A stretch of DNA of 64,000 nucleotides from positions 4,785,637-4,849,636 of the forward strand of contig JAJEKV010000047.1 of assembly GCA_021234155.1 (NCBI GenBank), given 5' to 3'. The translations under genes and the position numbers were made by a program. Position 1 is the stretch's first letter, and every line of letters begins with the position of its first letter. Origin of the DNA: Isoetes taiwanensis (taxonomy: Eukaryota; Streptophyta; Lycopodiopsida; Isoetales; Isoetaceae). Of the stretch, positions 1 through 12,430 are shown in pieces. Below the pieces are notes generated by a model. That model was not told where the DNA came from. It was given only the letters and a program-made list of their open reading frames with translations, and ran no database searches.

Positions 1-2
1 CA

Positions 3-1343
3 CAGAATGGTAATTGTCAGTTAGCCCTCCAATTATTCCGTGGCTTAGAGGCAGAAGGTTTAAAACCAGATAATGTCACTTTCATCAACATACTTGATAC
101 ATGCTGTTGCCTAGGTTCACTAGCTAAAGGGAAAGAAAAGCATGCACTGATGATAAAAGTAGGAACTCCTCGCAACGTGGTAGTGGAAACCACTATTGTC
201 AATATGTATGCCAAGTGTCATGGGTTACATGAGGCAGAAAAGACATTTAACCATATGCTTCAGAGAAATGTTATATCATGGAATACCATGATTGTTGCAT
301 ATGCTGAGAATGATGCAGCCGAAGGTGCCTTTAAACTTTTTCAACAAATTCAATCTGAAGGCATCCTGCCAGACAAGGGTACCTGTGTTAATCTTCTTAA
401 TGTATGTGCTATCCTTGTAGATCTACCAAGAGCTAAGCAGATACATACCTACAGCATACATTGTGGACTGATGCCAGATGTTGTCGTAGAGACTGCACTA
501 ATTATCATGTATGGAAGATGCTCCAGTGTGGGGGATGCACAATATGCGTTTTACAAAATGAGACACAAAAATATGTTTTCATGGAATGCTATGATTGCTG
601 TGTATTCTCAAAATGACTATAGTGTTGAAGCATTGGAGCTTTTCAAGGAAATGCAAAAACAAAATTTGCTACCAGACAAGGTCACCTTCATGAACGTTTT
701 AAATGCATGTGCAAATATCTCTGCTCTAGAAGCTGGGAAGAAATTGCATGGTTACATAGCTTCACGTGGACTTGATTCTGATGTCGTGCTGGGGACTTCA
801 CTGGTTGACATGTATGGCAAGTGTGGATGTGTGGAACATGCATGGGAATCATTCTTAATGTCTCAGAAAAATCTAATCTTATGGACTGCTATGCTTGCAG
901 CATATGCGTATAATGGTCTTTATGATGAAGCATGTAGATTTTTTAAGTTAATGCAAATGGAAGGCATGACTCCAGACAAGGTTAGCTTTATTCACGTGCT
1001 TTATGCATGCAGCCATGCTGGCCTACCGAATGAGGGCTTCCAGCTTTTTATTTCCATAAAGGAAGGTTATCTTATAACACCAGATGTGGAGCATTATTGC
1101 TGCATGATTGACCTCCTAGGACGCATAGGCTGCCTACATGTGGCACAAGACTTAATTTCTGATATGCCAATGGAACCTACCTTTTTATCATGGATGGCGT
1201 TGCTGAGTGCCTGTGGGATGTATGGGAATGAGGAGCAAGGAATCTTTGCTGCAAAACATGTTCTTGAACTTGACCCAGAAAATCCTGCAGCATATGTATT
1301 GCTCTCAAATATTCGTACAGCTCAATTGCTTGGAGCAAATTGA
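3..1343 (+). CDS. PLS-class pentatricopeptide repeat protein, 3' part (open at window start)
   Basis: The frame is open from base 3, so the gene starts to the left of the window; an ATG at 150 is internal. About 446 codons of tandem 31-36-residue PPR motifs are visible, with the usual cores 'SWNTMIVAY', 'SWNAMIAVYSQN', 'LPDKVTFMNVLNACA' and 'MYGKCG'. Long and short repeats alternate as in the PLS subclass, whose members bind organellar RNA one base per repeat and often direct C-to-U editing. The frame enters an E-like stretch ('AAYVLLSN') and then stops after 'LLGAN'. An overlapping frame from about 1312 reads 'FVQLNCLEQIE', which resembles the rest of an E motif, so a 1-bp frameshift may have removed the E/DYW tail. 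No DYW domain follows within 1 kb. It could be an E-less editing factor or a young pseudogene. Confidence 0.88.
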   Translation, partial: QNGNCQLALQLFRGLEAEGLKPDNVTFINILDTCCCLGSLAKGKEKHALMIKVGTPRNVVVETTIVNMYAKCHGLHEAEKTFNHMLQRNVISWNTMIVAYAENDAAEGAFKLFQQIQSEGILPDKGTCVNLLNVCAILVDLPRAKQIHTYSIHCGLMPDVVVETALIIMYGRCSSVGDAQYAFYKMRHKNMFSWNAMIAVYSQNDYSVEALELFKEMQKQNLLPDKVTFMNVLNACANISALEAGKKLHGYIASRGLDSDVVLGTSLVDMYGKCGCVEHAWESFLMSQKNLILWTAMLAAYAYNGLYDEACRFFKLMQMEGMTPDKVSFIHVLYACSHAGLPNEGFQLFISIKEGYLITPDVEHYCCMIDLLGRIGCLHVAQDLISDMPMEPTFLSWMALLSACGMYGNEEQGIFAAKHVLELDPENPAAYVLLSNIRTAQLLGAN

Positions 1344-4300
1344 AGATAAAACCTGCACTTATGATATGCCACGTGTACAGGAATCTTTGGTAGATGGTTA
1401 TCACTTATTTAATTTGGAAGTTGCCAGCCGTTCTTCTTTCCTAACTGGCAACTTCACATGTATTTCTTATGGTTTTGTATGGTTAATTTCGTGTATACAC
1501 CAGCTGATTTCATCTGCATGTACATCTTCACAGAACAAAACAGTTCGGTGTTCAAAACTACCATTCGTGTTCTTGGAGGCCTACTTTCTGCCCATCTAAC
1601 TGCCGGTCGTCCTGCAATGGTAATTACTTATTTCTTGCAAACTGTAGATATTTCTGTGTTATGAAATGCTGTATGTTATTTTCTACTATGAGGAGACGTG
1701 TGGTTGTCCAGTATTCCTATAGAAGTTCTGAGAACTGTTTCTTAGTACAACATAAGGAGCAGTTTGAGGTGCAGATTGGTTTGTCAGCTAGAACAGTAGT
1801 ATAAGTTTGTGCTTTTATCTTCATTTGCTTTCCAATTGTCTCTCACTTGTGTACCAAACAGTCAAAGATGATATTGGTATGACAAAGTTTGCCACTGAAA
1901 TCCAGTCTGAGAGCATTAGTGGCAAGGCTTTTCTCAAGTGAGCATCTTATATATCTTTCAAAGCTGAAATTTCTGAAAAACAAGTGAGTTGATGTATCCT
2001 TTTACAATTTTGCATGCACAAGCTGTCAGTTGATCAATTCTAGTTGAACAATTCAAGATGGATTGTACAAAAGTTCCAGCAGAAGTCCCAGTACATGATC
2101 AAAAGCTCAGTGTCTTAAGGTTATGGTCTGGCTCTAGAAATTCATCAGTTCCACTGTACAGTGTATTACCGACCTTGAGAATGTAAACGATCTGTTGGAA
2201 AGTTTGCTAGATGGTTGGCATGCTTGTTTCGTAGAGAAACCTTCATTGAGTTTGAAAATGTGGAATGTATTGCAATAACGTTTAGAGGAGTATGGTAAGG
2301 GCATCAATAGCTATAATTGGATTGAAAATTGGATTCACATATTTGTAGGACCATCATGTTGCAAACAACTTGTAGAATCTGTGAATGGCCAAGTCCACAA
2401 GACTTAGTAGACTCTGGAGAAAGGTGTAGAATTGGCCACCCAACCTCAAAAATAGAGATGCTCTGATTCACCCATCAAAGGGAGCTACAAAATGGCCTTT
2501 GTGGGCATCCCCATCCCTGGGATGAAAACCTCGCCCTTTCGGGGATTCGAGGAAACCCTAAAGATAAACAACCATCTACGAGATCGCATACACAACTGAA
2601 AAGGAAAAGGACCCTCATGCTTACAGGCCTTTTTGGGTTTACAGATAACTTATAGAAGGAAATCTACATGCAGATGTGAGCTGCTAGAAGGAACATGTTT
2701 GAAAGCAACACCTACATGTTTGAAAGCAACACCTTCACTAACCAAAATCGCAAGCATGATTGTGTCATTCTGCAAAAGAAAGGCATGAGTAGGACAAGAC
2801 CCGGGCCCACTAGCACCAAAGGCTATCAACTATCAATAGCTGATCAGGCTTCAATGCCAACATAATAAAACCATGGCAACCACGCATGAACATAAGCCAC
2901 CAAGGCTCTAAAATTATTAAATAGCCATCAAGGCTTTAAACCATAAACCAGCCACCAAGGCTCCATAACCAAACCAAAATTCCCATATTAATATAAGCCA
3001 TCCAGGCTCCATAATCATAGATCAATATAGCAATAACCAAAGTAGGTTATATAGGCAAGGTGGAACAAAAAAAACTGGAGCGACTGGCCTTTGTAGTAGC
3101 TGAAAGTGGCAAAGAGAGGGAGGGTGGGGGGAAAGTAAGATTAGGAAAAATCCAGACTGGAGATGCAAACAGAAGCGTTGATGTGAAAAACCTACATGCC
3201 AAACTACAAATAGGGCGAGGGCTAGGCAGTTGCTAATTGCTTGGGACACTTGTCGCTCTAGAAATCCATTTACCATCTATTCATTGAAAATGAAGGTAAA
3301 TGTGACCTCCCTTTGCGCCTCTCTCTGCTTTTATCCCACTACCTTTGGTCGAGAGATAACGTACAAAAGTCAGCGTATTATAGGAGTCTTCACACTCAAT
3401 AAATACCCCAAGCCTTGCTCGACGTGAGCACGAATAGTACGGACATGCACGAAACCTTCCTCGTAACCCATTGTGCCAAAAAAACTGTGCAAGTACAACT
3501 ACATAGACTAGAATCGTGAAGAGATATTTGTAGTGCTACAGCCAAAACAAAACGGCCCTAATTGTTGACGCGTCGAGCGGTCCTAATTAACTAAATGTGA
3601 TATGTACAGTAAACATATTGTTAATTAATCCATTCTAGAGTTGTAATATTGGATTATTTAGTTGAGTCGCGCCTAGCGCGAGAAGTTGTATTTGGTATAC
3701 TATTATACATTTGATATAATATTAATGTGTTGCCCTGTCGCGCGTTCAATCGTGCGTAACACAGTGCTGGCTTTAATTTCCAATTACTGCCTAGTGTTTT
3801 AGGTGTCGCGCCGTGCGTGAGTTGCTTTTCTTGTAAATTCATTATCAATTACTATTATATACACTACTATTTGTTCATCCTTCTTCTGCTTTTCAAGTTT
3901 CTTATGAAGCTAGTGCTGAGGAAAACTGTAACAAAGAAGCTCGAGGACAGAAGGATGATGTCGAGAACATGGATGTGGAAAAGAATAATGCGAACGAGAA
4001 TGAGAAACCACCTGAAGCAAATGCAGATAATAGTAAAAAACTAGTCGGTGCAGTGAGGATAAGAGAATAATGGTTTCCAGATTAACATGGAAGGATAAGA
4101 AAGTGAATTTGCATCATCAGTGCAGTAAAGGAATTGTTGATGAAGGTGTGATTATACTATGGATCCTATGCACTGCTACAATGGTTGTTGATGACGGTGG
4201 GAATCTCCATTTCTTCAATACAGCTTCATAATTTCAGTGTTAAGCTGAAGGACAAACATTGTTATACTTGCAATAACATCAATATGGTTGAGAGTTACCA

Positions 4301-4400
4301 GCCTTGTTGCTTTGGCCAGTGGACTTTGTTGAGATAATAGGAAAAAGGTTGCTTTAAAGAACTGGGCGCGTTGGAGAAAATAATATTGTTGCAGATGAAA
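1344..4400. other. Non-coding stretch after the PPR gene
   Basis: No supportable gene. Between about 2,890 and 3,010 a short unit of the type 'agccaccaaggctc' recurs four times with drift. At 2,526-2,566 there is a segment ('cgccctttcgggg') that recurs inverted near 58,000-58,045. At 3,660-3,815 there are short palindromes built on 'tcgcgcctagcgcgag' that match the motif repeated at 49.0-49.5 kb. Confidence 0.6.
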
Positions 4401-4439
4401 ATGACATTCCATCTATACCTTCTATTGATGTATTGATAC

Positions 4440-6544
4440 TAGGAAAAGGCTCTACAACTTCCTCAAAGAGGAAGAGGAGAAAGAAAAAAGTACGGATTGT
4501 GAAAGATGCTAACAATTGGAGTAATGAGACCATGCAAGCTATTAGAGGGGGAGATTGTGGCTATCCCAACAACTGCTTTGGTAAATTTATAGTATAAGAA
4601 CTTGTGGACGCCAGATCACTCTATGTGAAGACTCATGACGCTAAAAAAACTTATATTTACAACATTATAGAACATGCATTTGGGCCATCACCAGATGTTA
4701 GGAACGGGGGATTTTCTATTGGTGGGAAATGGATATGCAGCAGTGTAGTGACAACCATACCAGGTATACCAGCCACTACATGGTGGAGATTTAGGAAGAA
4801 CCAAAAGAGGGATGCTCAAATAGGTTGGCATGATAATCGAGGAAAGGTGAGGACAAACCCCAGGGTGCTTGCAGCTCACAACCTATTCAAGAAGTATGTT
4901 AACTATCATGCTGAGAGTATGCCTCAACAAAAAGCAGTATAGGTGCAAAAAATAGTTCGAATATTACCTGTATATTTCACGCAGAAAGTCATTTTACAAA
5001 TGATCAACAATCTTTTGGAGGAAATAAAAGTAGACGAGATTTCACAGTCAGCATTCAGCAAGCTCTGGAACAAACATTTTTCAGATGTGAAGAGGATGCA
5101 ACATAACTTCTTCTCAAAGTGCAATATATGCGTTCAGTTGCTACATAAGCTCGAGAAGCCAAAGCGTGAGGTGGAAAGATCAGTCGTCAGATGTCATGTC
5201 GGTCAACATATTGGATGTGGAGATGTTTGTCTCCAATAGAACCAGAGAATTTTCTATGCATCATTCACGATTAGATGGACCAGCAGAAGACCTGTCTGCC
5301 TCAGTTTAGGACTATAACAAAGTTTGTTGCAAGGTCTTTTCCATTGCAGATATCATTAGTTGGATTCATAACTCATGGCCAAGGAGCAGTGCATCATGAT
5401 CATTTCACATTAGAGTTATGGGGTGATGGCCCAAACTTCCATGCTGATAGCATTGTAAAAGCTTTGCGCAGTTTGGAACATGACTTTAATGGAGATGTGC
5501 ATTCTTCTCGACCATTGCAACATCTCTTCAAGGTTTTGCACGATCCTGCTCCCATGAATCTAGAGGATTTGGCCATTGGAAGGACCCAGGATTTGGCCAT
5601 TGGAAGGACCATTTGTCCATTTGGCAATTCATGTGAACCCAATATTAGAGCAATGATTACCTAAGAAGCTGCTCTTGCAACTTGACAACTTTGCTGGCCA
5701 GAATACAAATAGATACTTATTTGCATAATTGTCATATCTTACATGGGTTGGAGTGTTTGAAATGGTCTATGATGGTTACTTGATGCCTGGCCACACTCAT
5801 GAAGGCAGCGATGCAATATTTGAGCATTACAGGATCAAATTACAAAAAAATGATGTCACCACCTATCGGAGAGTTCAGCAGTGTGCTTCACCTCCTCCTA
5901 TTGATTCATTGCATAAGAAGTCCTTGACTGGAAATAATTCATAGAGGGTTATGCTCGTGAATACCTTATTGGACATAGCGCTCCATTGCAATTTAGGTTT
6001 TGGATAAAAAATGGAAAGCCAATAATGCAATACAAGATGAGGGCTGGAGATCGTGTGTGGAAATCAGAAGATAAAGATATATTGATTTGGAAAGAGGACG
6101 TGAGAGGTGAATCAATGGTGCCAACGGGAGAGCCTAAGGCCATGAAACTATTAGAAGAAGTGAAGCTATAAGCAGACTATGGAAGGGATAATGGAATATA
6201 TAAAGTACTGGTAGAAATCCTTAATAGATAAACACAGAGCACCAGAGAGGGGAGCATGCAACGAAGCATTTGTAAAGTATTGGAGTGAAGTTTATATACT
6301 TTTGGGGAGTTTGGACACAAGCAAGACTGTCCTTAGAGAGGATGACCATGGCCAATTCCAAGCTGATCAGCAACCAATCCACTTGATGATAGAGGAGTCT
6401 GAAGAGAAGGAGGAAGAGGAAGAACACTATGTTGGACCTAAAAAGGAGCGTTCCAAATATTATGGACTTGCTCCATATGATCCTAAGATGCATCTGAAGG
6501 ACGACCAATATTTGATCGTTAGGCTACATATCCTATATAGTTAG
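4440..6544 (+). pseudogene. Decayed DUF7869-like (transposon-associated) protein gene
   Basis: Several plus-strand frames in order give pieces of one protein, separated by stops and frameshifts. They are: a basic start near 4,455; a block with 'ISQSAFSKLWNKHF' followed by 'FSKCNICVQL' (about 5,036-5,150); 'MDQQKTCLPQFRTITKF' (5,275); 'LLQLDNFAGQNTNRYLFA', a stop, then 'LSYLTWVGVFEMVYDGYL' and 'PGHTHEGSDAIFEHYR' (about 5,668-5,845); and 'FRFWIKNGKPIMQYKM' (5,990). The order Cys-pair, DQQKT, LDN..QN.NRY, GHTHE is what I associate with DUF7869-type proteins, a highly repeated plant family that looks transposon-derived. At least three stops and three frame changes are needed, so it is dead. A short direct repeat, 'EDLAIGRTQDLAIGRT', lies at 5,565-5,610. 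The acidic 'EEKEEEEEHYVGPKKE' frame at 6,302-6,544 may be the C-terminus. The family name is from memory and needs a profile search. Confidence 0.6.
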
Positions 6545-7845
6545 GGTATACCATCGAGGGCATTTATAGGTAAGTTAATAACCCCAACAGAAACAAGATG
6601 CATGTGGAATGGTGGCACTCAGTCAAAAAGGAGCAATCACTGAAAAAGAACGCTACAAAAATGATTTCAATAAGCAGTGGAGGTATGATGCAAGTGATCT
6701 GCCCCAATGAGTGGAAATAAGTTCCTTGTTGATCTCATGAAACCCCAGAAAAGGCAAGTCTGATCCGAGAAAGGGGAACATGAAGCTTCCAATTTATGTG
6801 AAGAATAAAGTTCTGTTGTCATTGGACAAGATAGCCAGAAAAGGAAAATAATGTATGAGAGTTAATTGAGTGAAGGATAATAGAACTCCTGAGTGATTAC
6901 TTCCAATGCTTATGAGTATAAATATGTTATGAATTGCGTGTGAGTATAAATAAACGTCATGAGGAGTTCACTATGTGGAATATAAGCTTGTAATATACGA
7001 CCTATTAGAATTAAGGTTGGTAATAAAAAGTATTTACATGCAATTCCACATGTATTGAAATTAGGGTTGTTATTATTTATATATTTCAATATGATGGAAT
7101 AATTTCAAATTAATGAAATCGTGGTTATTCCCTTCTTTTTTTGAAACCTTGTTGTTTTACCCCAAAGATGTGCGGAAAGTTTTTGGCCTCTTTAAATATC
7201 AAAAAATCGAGTTTTTCTGTGCAAGGGTCGGTCCAAGCACGAAGAGAATTTCCCGCTATTTTCTCGGATTGTAAGGCGAGAACACCAAGAAGACAGCCCA
7301 AATGAAGGAAATTGTTTACACATTCAAAACAAAGTTATAGTCCCAAAAGAATTTTTATTCACTAAATGAGATGGTTACAATGTATATTACGGTGGACGAA
7401 GAGACCATGGCGGTCGTGCTGTCACTACGGTTACATCCTCATGGTAGGTGTTCAACTTTAGATAGATAGATAGAGGAACAACCCCTTGGGCATCTTATTT
7501 CCTTCTATAAGCTCTGGCCTGAAGAACATAGAAAGCTTCATGAGGAGGTGCCTCATGAGCCACCCGCTGGTCTATTCAACTGATTTTCCCACCCTTCTCC
7601 CGCATCATTTCTTCAATCGTGGGATAGAAAATGCTTGTTCCCCGTGGATCTCATGCAATATTTACAGTATCCTTTGCGATTCCTGGAGCTGTGAAATCTT
7701 CTTCTTTTCCTCCTCATCTCTTGAGGTTCTGTAGTACCTGCGATCACGATCAAGCTTATCCCAAAGCTTTGGTAAGAGAGTAGCTTGAGCGGGATCTGTG
7801 TCGGGTTCCTTGCGACCCATATTTAACAATTACGGAAGTTTGGAC
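6545..7845. other. Intergenic, no gene seen
   Basis: AT-rich sequence with no credible frame. The open frame at 7,486-7,734 has no recognisable motif and atypical composition, and I do not support it as a gene. Confidence 0.5.
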
Positions 7846-9497
7846 GCATGGAGTGCGAGCCTTGGGCCAAGCAGGTTTCAGAAAAGATCACTCCACAGTG
7901 GATCACCTAGTAACTTTGCGCGTCATGGCAGAGGGAGCTAAGGGTGCAGGCCATGCACTATACTGTTGTTTTGTTGATTTTACGAAGGCATTCAATAGAG
8001 TACCTCGTACACATCTAGGAGCATGTTTAGATAAATTGGGTATATCTATTCCATTACGAAAGGCAGTTTCACGGCTATACGAAAAAGTGTTGGTGGAACT
8101 TACATTTCCATTAGATGGCCTAGAGAAAGTAGAGAGCATTGGGGTGAAGCAGGGGTGCCCTCTGTCACCCACACTTTTTGGACTTTTTATTGATGAGATT
8201 GAGGCATGGTTAATGAACGCGGATGTGGGAGTAGAGGTTGGTGAATATTTTCTGAGACTTTTGCTTTATGCTGATGATGTGATACTTGTTTCTAGAACAG
8301 CAACAGGTTTGCAGCATTTGTTGTATGTGTTGGAGCAGTTTTGCAAGAAAACTGGCATGAAAGTGAATAAAACTAAGACTAAAGTTATGGTCGTTGGTTC
8401 TCGAGAATCAATAATAATGCATCTTGATGGGAAAACTCTGGAACAGGTAAAAAGGTATAAATATTTGGGGATTGAGTTTACTAATGACTACAGGTGGTCT
8501 ATGGCGGTGGGGAAACGCGTGTCTGGAGGTTTCCGTGCTTTGTATTATTCTCTGAGCCTGTGACGACAAAGAAACATCTGGTGTTAGTCTCTTAAGAGGC
8601 TTATGTTTAGAGTGATGGTGCAGACAATTGTGCTTTATGGTTGCCCAGCTTGGGGGCCAGGTTTAGCCAGGGCAAAGTGGATGGAAATTGAACAGGTACA
8701 GAAGAGATTTCTGCTAGAGGAGCTGGGGGTAAAAGTCCAAACTCCTTATGAGATGTTTTTAGCAGAGGCGGGATTGTATCCCTGGAGGTGGAAGCGTTGT
8801 TTCAAACTCTTACCTACTACCAGAGGGTACAGAGCATGGAGGATAATAGGATACCTAAATAGAATCTCAAACACAGCATCATGCAGAGTGGTATACTCAC
8901 CTTGTGGATTGGGTGGCTTTTTGGGGTATGGATCTTGATGATCTCCCAGTTACAGACGTAGGTTTGCGTGCGTATGTGATTGAGCGGGCATTACAGAAGA
9001 TGTGGCCAATTGGCGATATTGGGGTAAAGCAAAATTTCTATAGACAAGAAGTTAATGCTATGGTAGTATATGAAGAGCAAGCCCACCTAAAAATGGAGCT
9101 TAGCCAGAAAAAATGGCAATTAATTGCTAAATTCAGACTTAGTTCTCATTCTTTGCAGATTGAAAAGGGACGAGAACAAGGGATCCCCAGAGAGCTGCGT
9201 TTCTGCCCATGTTGTTTTGAAGCACAAGTGGAGGATGAAGACCATGCTTTGATTAGATGCTCGGCCTTTGAGTATATACGAGAATCACCATATCATGTGT
9301 AGCTCTCTATCAAAGCTATTCGATCTTTCTCCATTAGATCTCGGAGCATATCTTTATGAATATCTGAAATCTAGAAATGAGTTATTAGCTCTATATAAGA
9401 TGGCTGAAAACTTGCTCGCCCAAGGGTGAGCCTTTGTTGATTAATACTGTTGTTTTTTATTTTCGCTGATGGACCTGAGGGTCTGAAGGCGTGACAA

Positions 9498-9533
<36 letters not shown>

Positions 9534-9535
9534 GA
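7846..9535 (+). mobile_element. 5'-truncated non-LTR retrotransposon (LINE) with (AATA)n tail
   Basis: Frame 7,853-8,563 encodes a LINE reverse transcriptase: 'QAGFRKDHSTVDHLVTLR' (finger), 'CFVDFTKAFNRV' (motif A, catalytic Asp), 'GVKQGCPLSPTLF' (motif B), 'LLYADDVILVS' (motif C, YADD) and 'MKVNKTKTKVMVVG' (motif D). Frames 8,603-8,938 and 8,904-9,302 continue the C-terminal region, ending in a Cys-rich 'CPCCF...DHALIRCSAFE' that fits the zinc-binding tail of such ORF2 proteins. Stops at 8,561 and 8,936 and one frame change make it defective. The endonuclease half is missing, as expected for 5' truncation during target-primed reverse transcription. The 3' end is an (AATA)n tract at 9,495-9,532 instead of poly(A). 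It is clearly a different clade from the L1 elements at 17-36 kb. Confidence 0.85.
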
Positions 9536-9960
9536 AGAAAAAATTGCAAAAATGAAATAGTTTGGAGATCATTCATTCCATTTAGGTGCATCTAATCATA
9601 CATACATATAAATGGATTCACAGATTTTATTAGATGGACAAGCAGTGCCTTCTTGACTCACAAGTCGAGAAAAGCCCTCAGAAGACAATACACAAGTTTT
9701 TTCATTACAAAAAAAATACAGAGTATACGAAGAGTATATCTTAGACTTTTTCATTTTCTTTGCCAACACTCAGAAATCACTGATCTTGATCACCATAATA
9801 ATTCGCTCCATATCCCTCATGATTTCGATGTTCTCTGCATCAACCTGCTTGTGGTTCGGATAGTACATTAGTACATCGCCCACTAGAATGGGAAAAGGGA
9901 CTCAGCCCATACCGAAACGAGATCATAAGACTACTTATCCATTTCATACTTTTCTAATCA

Positions 9961-10143
9961 AGTGATGGTGCAGACACGCGTTTCCCCACCGCCATAGACC
10001 ACCTGTAGTCATTAGTAAACTCAATCCCCAAATATTTATACCTTTTTACCTGTTCCAGAGTTTTCCCATCAAGATGCATTATTATTGATTCTCGAGAACC
10101 AACGACCATAACTTTAGTCTTAGTTTTATTCACTTTCATGCCA
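9961..10143 (-). repeat. Inverted fragment of the neighbouring LINE reverse transcriptase
   Basis: Bases 9,976-10,143 are a near-identical reverse complement of 8,353-8,519 (RT motif D region, 'KTKTKVMVVGSRES'). The 15 bases just before (9,962-9,976, 'gtgatggtgcagac') match the same LINE in direct orientation at 8,612-8,626. The breakpoint therefore joins a sense and an antisense piece, as seen in twin-priming inversions or template switching. Confidence 0.8.
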
Positions 10144-10619
10144 GTCCTCATCTCTTTTGGTTCATCCAGACACCAATCAATAAGCTATTTTGCTTGGGGC
10201 GGAGGATAGACGATCTTATTTTATGTTTTTTACGGCTTCTGTGAGATGTTGAGCTCAGGGACATGATCTTCTTAGCTCTAACCAGATCTTGATTCTTTCA
10301 GATCCTTTGTCCTGGCTTGTAGATGTTTTTGTGGCAGTGTCTTCTTGTGGACTGTCTTTTTTGGAAGCAATGTCTGCTTGTGCACCCGAACTGTGCTCAT
10401 ATCCCTATGACTCTAATCTTTGGGCTTTCTAGACTTGCGAGTTGAGAAAGGCCCCATGTGAGAAAGTGATCAGTTTTCCAACTTGGGAGGGCTTTCTTGA
10501 CTCGCTAATCAAGAAAGTCCCTGGAAGGCCAAAAAACATCAAAACCTGAGACATTCAAGCTTGAAAAAAGTACTGACCTCAGCCAAAGATTCTCCATTAT
10601 TTGTTTTGCTGTTAGTTCG

Positions 10620-10800
10620 TCTAGTTCCCAACCACAGACATTGACTTCATTCCATATAGCCTAGCCCTTTGGGAGAACAGGCCGTTCATGTACCACTCAC
10701 GCACAATCTGATCTCCCTCGACCAAGCTTGTAATAAAGTACTTGATAACTCTCGGCCGTATGGGAATCTTGTGTATTGGACCTATAGCAAAAAATAGAAT
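10620..10800 (-). other. Coding-like fragment of unknown origin
   Basis: Read on the minus strand, 10,800 to about 10,640 gives an open frame with a regular-looking protein piece ('IPIRPRVIKYFITSLVEG', then 'DQIVREWYMNGLFSQRARL') ending at a stop. It has no start of its own and no recognised domain. It may be an exon or transposon fragment. The flanking sequence 10,151-10,620 and 10,800-11,050 shows nothing further. Confidence 0.3.
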
Positions 10801-11052
10801 CGAGCATAAAAACTTTAAGATAATTAATCAGAGGAAGATCAATTAATATTTAAAAAATCGCAAATAATAAAAACAAAGCATAAAAAATTTACATTGAATT
10901 CAATTAATATATTTCACAATGTAATTTGCACATTACAAAATATTATCACCACAAACTAAAAGACTTGCAAATTTTACAACAAAAAACGAAGTCTTTAGTT
11001 GTTGCTATGCCTGCCTTCATCTTCATCTTCGTCTTCATCTACCTGCATCATA

Positions 11053-12430
11053 TTATATCTGCCGAATGAGTTTGGTGAACACAAATAGAGCAGAGGCGAG
11101 TCCCAAGGGGAGAACATTGAAGAAAAAAAACTGACCATCCAGCGAAAAACCAAGAAAAGAACGGTGAGGAGGCCAGATGGAGACTTGATGATAACCCGAT
11201 TTCAAGTCTATCGCAAAAAGGAAATCGACAGGTTTACAAAGATGAGAGAGCAGGTCTAATGATTTATAATGAGGGGGGCAGATAAAAAGGAGTTCAAGAC
11301 AAGCAAATCTAAGATAAGACGCCACTTTCCTTGACCTTTAGGAACCACCCCCAACGGGGAACAGAAGAATGGACAAGAAGGCATAAGGGAGGCGGCACCG
11401 GTCTAAAGGAGTTCAGAGATGATAGAATGAGCAAAATCAAGTTGGGCAGACAACGACGAATGATTCTTTGCAAAAAAGGATTGGGCAAGGGAATGAGTAA
11501 GCTAAGGCAAACGATAACCAAACTGGATCCAGCTGAGCACCTGCTGGGAGGAACAGAAGGACTGCCAAAAAGACAAAGCGGACAAGAGTCGATTGACGAC
11601 GGTAGATGATGCAATAGAGTCAGCTACAATGGGATCAATGCCGAGATGAGGAATGCAAGAGGAAAACGGAGTGCAATCTGAAATAGCAACAAATCATATA
11701 AGAACAACAAGACATCAACTAAACCCATAAAAGGAAGAACTCTGAAAACACCTCTAGGATGCCCATACCTACGTACCTAATACGGGAAGAATGCTTTGCC
11801 TAAAACAACGTCCAAAACAACTACAAGGGGAGATGCACAATTGGGAAGTATATAACGAGAAATGCCTAACAAAACATGACAAATCTGACCATGACCAATA
11901 AATGTAAAGAACGAAGTCAGAAAAAAGGAAAGAAGGGGAAGGCCTAAGCCCAATTAACTTAAAATTAATACGTTTGCCGACATGCAAATAAATACACCAA
12001 AAAAACCAGAGCTCAGAGATACCATAGTCTGGATAGAGAGATATACAAGAGAGATATGTCCTTGACCCAGATGACCCGAAAAACTTTGCCAAAAAATGAA
12101 ACGAAAACCTAACCTTACATCCTTAATCAACCAACACACTGCCTTTGCAAAGAGGGGGATATGCACATGTGGGAAGAAATGGGCGAAAACCTAACTTACA
12201 ACAACCTAGCAAGCCAATGCAATGCAAACAGGGGAAAACATAGCAAACAGAGTTGCAGAAAAATGCATTTCATGACAACGAAAAATGAATTAGAAATAAA
12301 GGAACTCTTACGGCCAAGAAGCTAGCCATCTTAAAGAAGGAGCCTAGAGTAGCAAAACCAAAAACACTAGAGAACCCTATCAACTGGACTGACCCAAGAA
12401 CGCTAACCTATAACTCTATGCTAAACGCAA
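11053..12430 (-). mobile_element. DIRS-type retrotransposon fragment (reverse transcriptase region)
   Basis: Minus-strand frames 11,614-11,309 and 11,325-11,053 together give a reverse transcriptase start: 'GVVPKGQGKWRLILDL', then 'FLFAIDLKSGYHQVSI' (motif A, catalytic Asp), 'FLGFSLDGQFFFFNVLPLGL' and 'FTKLIRQI'. The 'GF.xDGQ..xFNVLPxGL' plus 'VFTKL' pattern is typical of DIRS (tyrosine-recombinase) elements; Gypsy elements have a different F..MPFGL pattern. The two frames differ by a frameshift near 11,320. Bases 12,269-12,430 match 47,130-47,290, which lies just downstream of a gag at 47.4-48.7 kb. The two are thus complementary remnants of one family (gag, linker, RT). No tyrosine recombinase or terminal repeats are visible. 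Confidence 0.72.
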
